DNA of 8,668 nt, taken from an uncultured Clostridia bacterium. GTDB taxonomy: Bacteria; Bacillota; Clostridia; Christensenellales; Borkfalkiaceae. A program made the position numbers and the translations under genes. Below are positions 1 to 6,345 of the stretch, piece after piece (the stretch's first letter is position 1; every line of letters begins with the position of its first letter). The notes beneath the pieces were generated by a model, which was not told the origin of the DNA, did not search any database, and saw nothing but the letters and a program-made list of their open reading frames with translations. The stretch covers positions 1-8,668 of the forward strand of contig USSJ01000034.1 in NCBI GenBank assembly GCA_900557285.1, read 5' to 3'.

Positions 1-424
1 CAGAAAAAAGTACACGGTCGGTCAGAAAGCGGCTGACAAAATCGCGAAGTTCGCCGGCAGCTGGGCGTTTATTTTTTCATTTGTCGGCGTGCTTGTACTG
101 TGGATGGTGGGCAACGTCCTTTTGGGTGTCGGAGCGTTCGATCCGTATCCGTTTATTCTGCTGAACTTGGTGCTTTCCTGCGTTGCGGCAATTCAGGCTC
201 CGCTGATCATGATGAGCCAGAACCGCCAGGAAGCAAAAGACCGGGCACGTGCGGAAAACGATTACAAGGTTAACCTCAAAACGGAGATTATGATCGAGGA
301 CCTGCATAATAAAATGAACAAGATTCTTGCCAAACAGGATGCAATACTTCGGCTTATGCGTGAAGAAGAATCCAAAGAATTGCCTTCCGACGAGAAAAAA
401 GAAGAGAAAAAAGAGGAAAAATAA
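1..424 (+). CDS. DUF1003 family membrane protein (3' part, 5' end outside window)
   Basis: The reading frame is open from base 2 to the TAA at 422-424, giving 140 visible residues; the true start lies upstream of the window. Two hydrophobic segments are seen at visible residues about 17-42 and 49-71. The second carries FDPYPFILLNLVLS followed by APLIMMSQNRQEAKDR, a very characteristic signature of the DUF1003 family (small two-helix membrane proteins). After the second helix comes a charged, probably helical region, and the protein ends in a Lys/Glu-rich tail (KKEEKKEEK). The molecular function of DUF1003 proteins is not established and I do not assign one. A GTG at 89 could be read as a start, but it falls inside the first membrane helix, so it is not a credible initiation site. 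A terminator hairpin follows directly, so this gene is probably the last of its own transcript and unrelated to the polysaccharide genes downstream. Confidence 0.9.
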   Translation, partial: RKKYTVGQKAADKIAKFAGSWAFIFSFVGVLVLWMVGNVLLGVGAFDPYPFILLNLVLSCVAAIQAPLIMMSQNRQEAKDRARAENDYKVNLKTEIMIEDLHNKMNKILAKQDAILRLMREEESKELPSDEKKEEKKEEK

Positions 425-458
425 AGGGGCTCCTGCGGTGCAGGCCCCTTGTCGTTTT
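424..458 (+). terminator. Probable intrinsic terminator after the DUF1003 gene
   Basis: The hairpin begins at the stop codon. AAGGGGC (424-430) pairs with GCCCCTT (444-450), and CTGC (433-436) pairs with GCAG (440-443). There is a two-base bulge (431-432) and a GGT loop. It is followed by the moderately T-rich GTCGTTTT (451-458). The stem is strong and GC-rich, but the T tract is interrupted, so termination efficiency is uncertain. Confidence 0.75.
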
Positions 459-481
459 GGCGTACAAAATGAAGGAAAGAA

Positions 482-510
482 TGGACAAACGCAGAAGAAA
501 ATGATAAAAT
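482..510 (+). promoter_or_regulatory. Candidate sigma-A promoter P1, extended -10
   Basis: TGGACA (482-487, one mismatch to TTGACA) is followed by a 17-bp spacer and TAAAAT (505-510, one mismatch to TATAAT). A TG dinucleotide at 502-503 provides an extended -10 (TGaTAAAAT). The predicted transcription start is near 517, which would give a leader of about 205 nt before the ATG at 722. It lies after the upstream terminator, so it fits as a promoter of the ligase/polymerase gene. Confidence 0.55.
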
Positions 511-567
511 AGCCGCAGAATAATAAGGCCGTGTTTTTGTCCTGATCTGCCGCGCCGGGGATGCCGT

Positions 568-596
568 TTGACAAGAGCAGTGCTTTTGATTATAAT
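568..596 (+). promoter_or_regulatory. Consensus sigma-A promoter P2
   Basis: TTGACA (568-573) and TATAAT (591-596) both match the consensus exactly and are separated by the optimal 17 bp. The predicted transcription start is at about 602-604, giving a leader of about 119 nt before the ATG at 722. The predicted 5' end coincides with the first arm of a stable hairpin (602-628), an arrangement that can protect an mRNA 5' end. Confidence 0.85.
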
Positions 597-601
597 ATTG
601 C

Positions 602-709
602 TCGGAGCGGATTCCGATCCGGAGCCGAAAGAAGGTTCGGGACGACATGGATTTCAGACCTGGCGTCGGAAAATGAAAAGAAGGCAGGTGCTTTTCGGGT
701 ATTTGCCAT
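602..709 (+). other. Structured mRNA leader with mutually exclusive hairpins
   Basis: Hairpin A: TCGG (602-605) pairs with CCGA (625-628), enclosing CGGAT/ATCCG (608-612/617-621) with a TCCG loop. Near the gene start, hairpin B pairs 683-691 with 699-707: nine pairs, three of them G-U, with loop 692-698. The alternative hairpin C pairs GAAAAG (675-680) with CTTTTC (691-696), which uses part of hairpin B, so B and C cannot coexist. The ribosome binding site at 710-715 starts just after hairpin B. These pairings were found by eye and no energies were calculated. I do not recognise a known riboswitch class here. Confidence 0.3.
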
Positions 710-721
710 AAGAGATTGACT

Positions 722-2203
722 ATGCTTTATCAAAAAATCGAAAAGATCCGTAAAAATACGGTCATGCATAAGATAACGGATTTTCTGGACGGAAACTGGT
801 ATCCGGTCGTTTATGCGGCATTGGCGCTTATCTGTTCGTTTACAGGGCTGGAGCTTGTTTTTTATGTTTTGACGGCTTTGGCCGCAATTTTCGGGACAGT
901 CTTCTGCCGTGATACAAAATCGCTGATCGTTCCTCTGGTTCTGGCCGTTTATGCCGTCAGCCAGAAGCATACGCCGCAGCCTCCGTATAAATCGGATTAT
1001 CTGTATGATCCGGCTGTACTGGCAACGCTCGGCGTTTTGTTTGTATTGGTACTTGCCTCGACGATTTTCCGCATGATCGCCTGCAAGGGGACGGGCAATG
1101 TTTTCCGCACGCCGACCAAGGCCCGCTGGGGGCTGTTTGCGCTGGGTGCTGCGCTCATCCTGAACGGTATTTTTTACAGCGGCTATACGATCGCAAATCT
1201 TGTGCTGGGGATCGGGATCGCTTTTTCGTTCGTTTATTTTTATGTTTATTTTTACAATACCGCTGAATGGACGGAAAAAACGCCGGAATACATTGCGCGG
1301 GTCCTGGTGCTGGCTTGTGCCGTGATCCTTATCCAGCTTCTGGAAATGTTTGTTTTCGATTATCCGCAGAATAAGAATGAATTTGTTCTGGGTTGGGGTA
1401 TGAGCAACAACATCGGCGGAATGCTTGCAATGTTCATGCCCGCCTGTTTTTATCTCGCTTATAAGAGCCGTTACGGTATCGCATTTTATATATTGGGGCT
1501 TCTTACCTTTGCGGGGGTAGTCATGACGCTCAGCCGCACTTCCGTGTTTGTGGGCGGGGCGATCCTGATAGCCTGTATGATCTATTTGAGCATAAAAGGC
1601 AGATACGCCCTTTTTATTCGGATCTTCAACGTGATTTTTATTGTTGCTCTTATTTGTTTTGTCTTTGTGCCGAATGAGCTGTGGCGGGTTTTCCAGTATT
1701 ATATCGAACACGGGTTAAACGATTCCGGCCGTTGGGACATCTGGGAAAACGGAGTGAAGAACTTTCTGCGTGCTCCGATTTTCGGTGTGGGATTCTATAC
1801 GCCCATCGCGCCCGATTGGTCCTATAACATTGAAAACTGGGTCTTTCCCGATATGTATCACAATACGTACATTCAGCTGCTTGCTTCCTGCGGTATTCTG
1901 GGTGTTGCGGCGTATACGTTTCATCTTGTTCAGGGAGCGATGCTGATATTTCGTAAGCCGTCGGCAGAACGTATCTTTTTCTTTCTTGTGATTTTGGCAC
2001 TGAGCGGAATGAGTATGGCGGACAATCATTTGTTTCATGTATTCCCGACGCTCGTGTATTCCATGCTGATCGCCATGTGCGAGAAAGATTACGAAAAGTG
2101 CGCGCGGGTCGGTAAAGCCGAGCATTCCGCTGAGGACGGCGTTGCAGATTCCGCGGAACAAGCAGAAGAGGAGAAACGTCTGCCGAAAACAACGGAAGAA
2201 TAG
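722..2203 (+). CDS. O-antigen ligase / Wzy polymerase family membrane protein
   Basis: The protein has 493 residues and is highly hydrophobic, with roughly ten or more membrane segments from about residue 27 to 452. The Wzy_C (O-antigen ligase-like) signature lies in the second half: SRTS (271-274) after a membrane helix, then a large extracytoplasmic loop with GRWDIW (336-341), GVGF (355-358) and HNTYIQ (380-385), followed by the last helices. This family joins or polymerises undecaprenyl-linked glycans on the outer face of the cytoplasmic membrane. In a Gram-positive-type cell an exopolysaccharide or capsule polymerase, or a glycan-transferring ligase, is more plausible than an LPS ligase. 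The C-terminal tail of about 40 residues is hydrophilic and strongly acidic (HSAEDGVADSAEQAEEEK), with no domain I recognise. I chose the ATG at 722 because AAGAGA (710-715) is suitably placed six bases before it; an in-frame TTG at 716 is too close to that site. It has its own promoters and is separated from the next gene by 199 bp. Confidence 0.85.
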   Translation: MLYQKIEKIRKNTVMHKITDFLDGNWYPVVYAALALICSFTGLELVFYVLTALAAIFGTVFCRDTKSLIVPLVLAVYAVSQKHTPQPPYKSDYLYDPAVLATLGVLFVLVLASTIFRMIACKGTGNVFRTPTKARWGLFALGAALILNGIFYSGYTIANLVLGIGIAFSFVYFYVYFYNTAEWTEKTPEYIARVLVLACAVILIQLLEMFVFDYPQNKNEFVLGWGMSNNIGGMLAMFMPACFYLAYKSRYGIAFYILGLLTFAGVVMTLSRTSVFVGGAILIACMIYLSIKGRYALFIRIFNVIFIVALICFVFVPNELWRVFQYYIEHGLNDSGRWDIWENGVKNFLRAPIFGVGFYTPIAPDWSYNIENWVFPDMYHNTYIQLLASCGILGVAAYTFHLVQGAMLIFRKPSAERIFFFLVILALSGMSMADNHLFHVFPTLVYSMLIAMCEKDYEKCARVGKAEHSAEDGVADSAEQAEEEKRLPKTTEE

Positions 2204-2289
2204 CAGATGCCGCAAGGCTTTTTAGCGGAAGCATGAAAAAATCCGGAAGAAAATTACACAAATATCGCGGATTGTTCACAAAGTTAACC
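2204..2289 (+). other. Intergenic stretch after the ligase/polymerase gene, no clear terminator
   Basis: No gene is seen here. GCC-GCAA-GGC followed by TTTTT (about 2210-2225) is a very short stem with a GNRA-type loop. CCGC/GCGG flanks an overlapping larger loop. Neither is a convincing terminator, so some read-through into the downstream operon is possible. Just before the -35 element there is a direct repeat, GTTCAC (2274-2279) and GTTAAC (2283-2288), with a 9-bp period. Confidence 0.3.
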
Positions 2290-2318
2290 TTGACAAAACA
2301 GTACGGATGTAGTAAAAT
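2290..2318 (+). promoter_or_regulatory. Sigma-A promoter of the glm/polysaccharide operon
   Basis: TTGACA (2290-2295, exact consensus) and TAAAAT (2313-2318, one mismatch) are separated by exactly 17 bp. The predicted start is near 2325, giving an AT-rich leader of about 78 nt. A second TATAAT at 2371-2376 lacks a properly spaced -35 and is less likely to be used. The next five genes lie close together on the same strand, so this is the best candidate for the main operon promoter. Confidence 0.8.
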
Positions 2319-2402
2319 TTTTTTTGGGTTCATCCTGTTGTGAAATAATGTTGTATTGAAATAAAAATCTTATAATATAAAATATTTCGGGAGAAGCAGA
2401 AC

Positions 2403-3068
2403 ATGGAAGGCTTGAAAATTCCGGATTTATACGACCTGTCGCACACGGCGGCGGGGGAGTATCTGAAACAGTTTCAATATCCTTGGGAAGCGTTGGCAGG
2501 ACTGAAAGATTTTATTCTGCAGCTGGGCGCAGAACTGGATGTAAAGCAATACGATGAAATTCTGCCGCAGGTATGGGTGAATAAAACGGCGAAAGTTGTG
2601 CCGACGGCGTATCTGGGAGCGCCGTGCATTGTGGGCGCAAAAACGGAGATACGTCACTGTGCTTTTGTGCGCGGCAGCGCATTGATCGGCGAAAATTGCG
2701 TCGTCGGGAACTCGGTGGAACTGAAAAATGCAATCTTGTTTGACAATGTGCAGGTACCGCATTTTAATTATGTCGGGGACAGTATTCTCGGCTACAGATC
2801 GCATATGGGGGCGGGTTCGGTGACATCCAACGTGAAATCGGATAAAACCCTCGTTTGCGTGCGCTGCGATGGAGAAAAACTGGAAACGGGTCTCAAAAAA
2901 TTCGGCGCGATGCTGGGTGATTTTGTGGAAGTGGGCTGCAACAGCGTACTCAATCCCGGCACGGTGATAGGCCGGCATACGAACATTTATCCGCTTTCGA
3001 GCGTGCGCGGTTTTATTCCCGCCGACAGTATTTATAAAAGTGCGGATAAAGTTGTAAGAAAAATTTAA
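2403..3068 (+). CDS. GlmU-like left-handed beta-helix acyltransferase, no uridylyltransferase domain
   Basis: The protein has 221 residues. Residues 1-55 form a mostly helical N-terminal part containing YPWE (26-29). From about residue 56 hexapeptide repeats of the left-handed beta-helix type run to about 200, and the order of conserved residues matches the acetyltransferase half of GlmU. By eye alignment to E. coli GlmU, R90, K108, H120, Y123 and N143 sit where R333, K351, the catalytic H363, Y366 and N386 do; PHFNYVGD (119-126) and MGAGSVTSN (135-143) are the clearest matches. The N-terminal nucleotidyltransferase domain of bifunctional GlmU (about 450 residues) is absent. Likely role: acetyl-CoA-dependent N-acetylation of glucosamine-1-phosphate or of a related amino-sugar nucleotide. 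Adjacency to glmM and glmS supports the first. The start ATG has GGGAGAAG (2389-2396) upstream. A DapH/DapD-type or other sugar acyltransferase role is possible; the family is secure, the substrate is not. Confidence 0.8.
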   Translation: MEGLKIPDLYDLSHTAAGEYLKQFQYPWEALAGLKDFILQLGAELDVKQYDEILPQVWVNKTAKVVPTAYLGAPCIVGAKTEIRHCAFVRGSALIGENCVVGNSVELKNAILFDNVQVPHFNYVGDSILGYRSHMGAGSVTSNVKSDKTLVCVRCDGEKLETGLKKFGAMLGDFVEVGCNSVLNPGTVIGRHTNIYPLSSVRGFIPADSIYKSADKVVRKI

Positions 3069-3080
3069 AAGGGATTTACG

Positions 3081-4466
3081 ATGGGAAGATATTTCGGAAC
3101 AGACGGGTTCCGCGGTGAGGCGAACAAGACGCTGACCGCGGAACATGCATATAAAGTAGGAAGGTTTTTGGGGTATTATTACGGTGAACGCAGGCGCCGC
3201 CGCGGAGATGAAACTCCTGCGCGCATCGTGATCGGGAAAGATACGCGCCGTTCCAGCTATATGTTCGAGTATGTGTTGGCGGCGGGACTTTGTGCGTCTG
3301 GGGCGGACGCGTATATTCTGCACGTCACGACAACTCCGTCCGTTGCGTACATCACACGGGTGGACGATTTTGACTGCGGTATCATGATTTCTGCGAGCCA
3401 TAACCCGTATTACGATAACGGCATCAAACTGATCAACAACAACGGCGAAAAGATGGACGAAGCGACCATTGCGCTGGTGGAAGATTACATAGACGGAAAA
3501 CTGGAGCTGTTCGGCAAGAAAATTGAGGAAGTGCCGTACGCCCTGCGGGAGAAGATCGGCAAGACGGTGGATTATGCATCGGGCAGGAATCGTTACATCG
3601 GGTATCTGATCTCGATCGGCATGTATTCGTTTAAGGGCAAACACGTGGGATTGGATTGTGCGAACGGATCCGCGTGGAATATTGCGAAATGTGTGTTCGA
3701 AGCGCTGGGTGCGAAAGTTACGGTCATCAATGCGGAGCCGAACGGATTCAACGTGAATGAGAATGCGGGTTCGACGCATATCGAAGGGCTTTGCCGTCTT
3801 GTGAAAGAAAAGGGACTGGATATCGGATTTGCCTATGACGGCGATGCCGACCGCTGTCTGTGCGTGGATGAAAACGGGAATGTGGTGGACGGCGATCAGA
3901 TCTTATATATTTACGGAAAATATATGAAAGATCGCGGGAAACTTGTCACAAATACCATTGTGACGACAGTGATGAGCAATCTCGGATTATATAAAGCGCT
4001 CGACGAAGAAGGAATCGCTTACGCAAAGACTGCCGTCGGGGATAAGTACGTTTATGAATATATGCAGCAGCACGGATGCAGGCTGGGGGGAGAGCAGTCG
4101 GGACATATCATTTTTACGAAATATGCGACGACGGGTGACGGAATTCTGACGAGCCTGAAAATTATGGAAGTGTTGATGGCGAAAAAGGCAACGCTGTCGC
4201 AGCTGGCTGCGCCGGTCCATATTTATCCGCAGGTGGTCGTCAATGTCCGCGTGGCGGACAAATCTGCGGTGCAGAGGGATGCAGACGTACGCACGGCGGT
4301 CGAAAACGCGGCGCGTGTGTTGGGCGATGAAGGACGGATACTCGTGCGTGAATCCGGTACGGAACCGCTCATCCGCGTCATGGTAGAAGCCAAGACCAAA
4401 GAGGAGTGCGGGAAAATTGCAGACGGCGTAGTGCGTGTCATTCAGGACAAGGGCTATGCCGTTTAA
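3081..4466 (+). CDS. glmM: Phosphoglucosamine mutase
   Basis: This cytosolic enzyme interconverts glucosamine-6-phosphate and glucosamine-1-phosphate, the second step to UDP-GlcNAc. The 461 residues are slightly more than the usual 445-450 and show all four signatures of the alpha-D-phosphohexomutase family. The start MGRYFGTDGFRG is typical of GlmM. The phosphoserine loop ISASHNP (103-109) makes S106 the phosphorylated residue. The Mg-binding loop DGDADR has D253, D255 and D257 as ligands. The sugar-recognition loop GGEQSGH is at 336-342, and the phosphate-binding loop RESGTEPLIR at 423-432. Part of the extra length is an Arg-rich loop (GERRRRRGDETPAR, 35-48), probably surface exposed. GGGA (3071-3074) lies six bases before the ATG, and the gap to the preceding gene is 12 bp, indicating co-transcription with the GlmU-like gene. 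Confidence 0.97.
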   Translation: MGRYFGTDGFRGEANKTLTAEHAYKVGRFLGYYYGERRRRRGDETPARIVIGKDTRRSSYMFEYVLAAGLCASGADAYILHVTTTPSVAYITRVDDFDCGIMISASHNPYYDNGIKLINNNGEKMDEATIALVEDYIDGKLELFGKKIEEVPYALREKIGKTVDYASGRNRYIGYLISIGMYSFKGKHVGLDCANGSAWNIAKCVFEALGAKVTVINAEPNGFNVNENAGSTHIEGLCRLVKEKGLDIGFAYDGDADRCLCVDENGNVVDGDQILYIYGKYMKDRGKLVTNTIVTTVMSNLGLYKALDEEGIAYAKTAVGDKYVYEYMQQHGCRLGGEQSGHIIFTKYATTGDGILTSLKIMEVLMAKKATLSQLAAPVHIYPQVVVNVRVADKSAVQRDADVRTAVENAARVLGDEGRILVRESGTEPLIRVMVEAKTKEECGKIADGVVRVIQDKGYAV

Positions 4467-4475
4467 GGACGGAAT

Positions 4476-6311
4476 ATGTGCGGAATTGTAGGATATACAG
4501 GAAATAAACAGGCTGCGCCTGTCTTGTTGGACGGATTGAAAAAACTGGAATACCGCGGGTATGATTCGGCGGGGATAGCCGTGCTTGGCCCGACAGGGAA
4601 AACGACGGTCGTCAAGGCGAAAGGCAGGCTGAAAAGGCTGACGGAAAAAACGGACGACGGGAAAACTGTTTTTGGTACTTGCGGGATCGGGCATACGCGT
4701 TGGGCAACCCATGGCGAGCCTTCGGAAGTAAACGCGCATCCGCATTTCAATGACGAAAAGACGGTTTTTGGGGTACACAACGGGATCATCGAAAATTTTG
4801 CCGATCTGAAACTGAAACTGGAAAAAGCGGGATATTCTTTCTATTCGCAGACGGATACGGAGATCGCGGTAAAACTTGTCGACTATTACTATAAAAAATG
4901 GCATGACCCGCTGGATGCGCTCATCTCTTTTACGCTTCGCGTGCGCGGTTCGTATGCGTTGGCGATCATGTTTCAGGATTTCCCGGGCGAAATCTATGTC
5001 GCGCGGAAAGACAGTCCCATGATCATCGGGGTCGGGGACGGAGAAACATTTCTTGCGTCCGATGTTCCGGCTATTCTCAGATATACGCGCCGTGTGTATT
5101 ATATCGGGAATATGGAGATCGCGCGTTTGCAGAAAGGCAAAGCAGAGTTTTTTGATCTCGACAAAAACGAATTAAAAAAAGAATTGGTCACGATTACGTG
5201 GGATGAAGAATCCGCGGAGCGGGGCGGATTCAAACATTTCATGATGAAAGAGGTCCACGAACAGCCCAGAGTTGTGCGGGACACGATCAACGACGTCGCC
5301 GGCGAAGGTGTCATCGATTTCGGGCGGGTCGGACTGTCGGATGAAATGATACGGTCTTTCTCGGAGATCTGGATCGTGGCTTGCGGATCTGCGTATCATG
5401 CGGGCGTCGTTTCGCAGTACGTGATCGAAAGTCTTGCCCGTATTCCTGTTCGCGTCGAACTTGCGTCCGAATTTCGATACCGCGAACCCATCCTTTCGGA
5501 ACAGATGCTCGTCATCATAATCAGCCAGTCGGGAGAAACGGCGGACAGCCTCGCCGCCTTGCGGGAAGCAAAAGAAAGAGGGGCAAAGACCCTTGCAATC
5601 GTGAACGTGGTCGGTTCGTCTATCGCGCGCGAAGCGGATATGGTCTTTTATACAAAAGCCGGCCCTGAAATCTCTGTCGCCACGACAAAAGCATACAGTG
5701 CGCAGTTGGCGGCGGGATATCTGCTGGCCGTACAGTTCGCGTTTGTGCGTGGGAAGATCGGAAAAGAGAGGTATTCGCAACTGATCGGCGAAATGAAAGC
5801 GCTGCCTGAAAAGATCGCGGCTTTGCTCGAAGATAAAGAAAAAATTCAGAAATTTGCGGCGCAGATCGCCAACCGACGCGACGTGTTTTTTATCGGCAGG
5901 GGAGTTGATTATGCGGTCGGTATGGAGGGAAGTCTCAAACTCAAAGAGATCAGTTATATCCATTCGGAAGCGTATGCCGCAGGAGAACTCAAACACGGGA
6001 CGATCAGTCTTATAGAAGACGGTACGTTGGTCGTCGGTATTCTTACACAGGGCCGTCTTGCAGAAAAAACATGGAGCAATATGGTCGAAGTGTACAGCCG
6101 CGGCGCATGCCTTATGGCTTTGACCTCGGCAGGCAATTATTTTGTGGAAGACAAAGCGGCGTTTACGATTTATATTCCCAAAGCGGAAGAGCTGTTTTTG
6201 CCGAGCCTGGCGGTCATTCCCTTACAGTTGCTCGCGTATTATGTGAGTGTGGCGCGCGGTTTGGATGTCGATAAACCCAGAAATCTCGCAAAGAGCGTTA
6301 CGGTGGAATAG
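4476..6311 (+). CDS. glmS: Glutamine--fructose-6-phosphate aminotransferase (isomerizing)
   Basis: GlmS makes glucosamine-6-phosphate from fructose-6-phosphate and glutamine, the committed step of amino-sugar synthesis. The 611 residues are full length. The N-terminal class II glutaminase domain starts MCGIVGY, with Cys2 as the nucleophile after Met removal, and carries TRWATHG (74-80), NGIIENF (102-108) and TDTE (126-129). The interdomain KEVHEQP is at 258-264. Two SIS sugar-isomerase domains follow, with CGSAYHAG (303-310), SQSGET (350-355) and ELKHGT (504-509, H507 corresponding to E. coli His504). The conserved C-terminus KPRNLAKSVTVE contains K606, equivalent to the isomerase lysine 603 of E. 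coli. It starts nine bases after glmM. AAGGA (4465-4469) overlaps the glmM stop codon, suggesting translational coupling. There is no room upstream for a glmS ribozyme, so the GlcN6P control common in Bacillota would have to act elsewhere. Confidence 0.98.
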   Translation: MCGIVGYTGNKQAAPVLLDGLKKLEYRGYDSAGIAVLGPTGKTTVVKAKGRLKRLTEKTDDGKTVFGTCGIGHTRWATHGEPSEVNAHPHFNDEKTVFGVHNGIIENFADLKLKLEKAGYSFYSQTDTEIAVKLVDYYYKKWHDPLDALISFTLRVRGSYALAIMFQDFPGEIYVARKDSPMIIGVGDGETFLASDVPAILRYTRRVYYIGNMEIARLQKGKAEFFDLDKNELKKELVTITWDEESAERGGFKHFMMKEVHEQPRVVRDTINDVAGEGVIDFGRVGLSDEMIRSFSEIWIVACGSAYHAGVVSQYVIESLARIPVRVELASEFRYREPILSEQMLVIIISQSGETADSLAALREAKERGAKTLAIVNVVGSSIAREADMVFYTKAGPEISVATTKAYSAQLAAGYLLAVQFAFVRGKIGKERYSQLIGEMKALPEKIAALLEDKEKIQKFAAQIANRRDVFFIGRGVDYAVGMEGSLKLKEISYIHSEAYAAGELKHGTISLIEDGTLVVGILTQGRLAEKTWSNMVEVYSRGACLMALTSAGNYFVEDKAAFTIYIPKAEELFLPSLAVIPLQLLAYYVSVARGLDVDKPRNLAKSVTVE

Positions 6312-6345
6312 ATGAAAAAGCATTTCATACGATACGGAGAAAAAT

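Noticed and set aside
77..574. Long reverse-strand open frame with Phe-rich stretches across the DUF1003 gene and terminator
   Set aside because: It is the complement of an A-rich Lys/Glu coding tail and crosses a terminator. The Phe runs are an artefact and no family is recognisable.
602..721. Known riboswitch (c-di-GMP, preQ1, THF, glmS ribozyme) in the leader
   Set aside because: I could not find the conserved core of any of these classes by eye. Only generic hairpins are visible.
590..1711. 373-codon reverse-strand open frame opposite the ligase/polymerase gene
   Set aside because: The + strand frame has clear Wzy_C motifs and membrane helices. The reverse translation is a low-hydrophobicity shadow with no motif.
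2205..2240. Terminator after the ligase/polymerase gene
   Set aside because: The possible stems are 3-4 bp, or have large loops without a following T tract. This is not enough to call a terminator.
2356..2376. Second promoter-like pair TTGAAA/TATAAT before the GlmU-like gene
   Set aside because: The spacer is only 9 bp. The TATAAT has no good -35 at 16-18 bp, while the promoter at 2290-2318 has correct spacing.
2427..3779. 450-codon reverse-strand open frame opposite the GlmU-like gene and glmM
   Set aside because: It spans two well-supported genes and their junction on the other strand. Its length is a by-product of codon bias.
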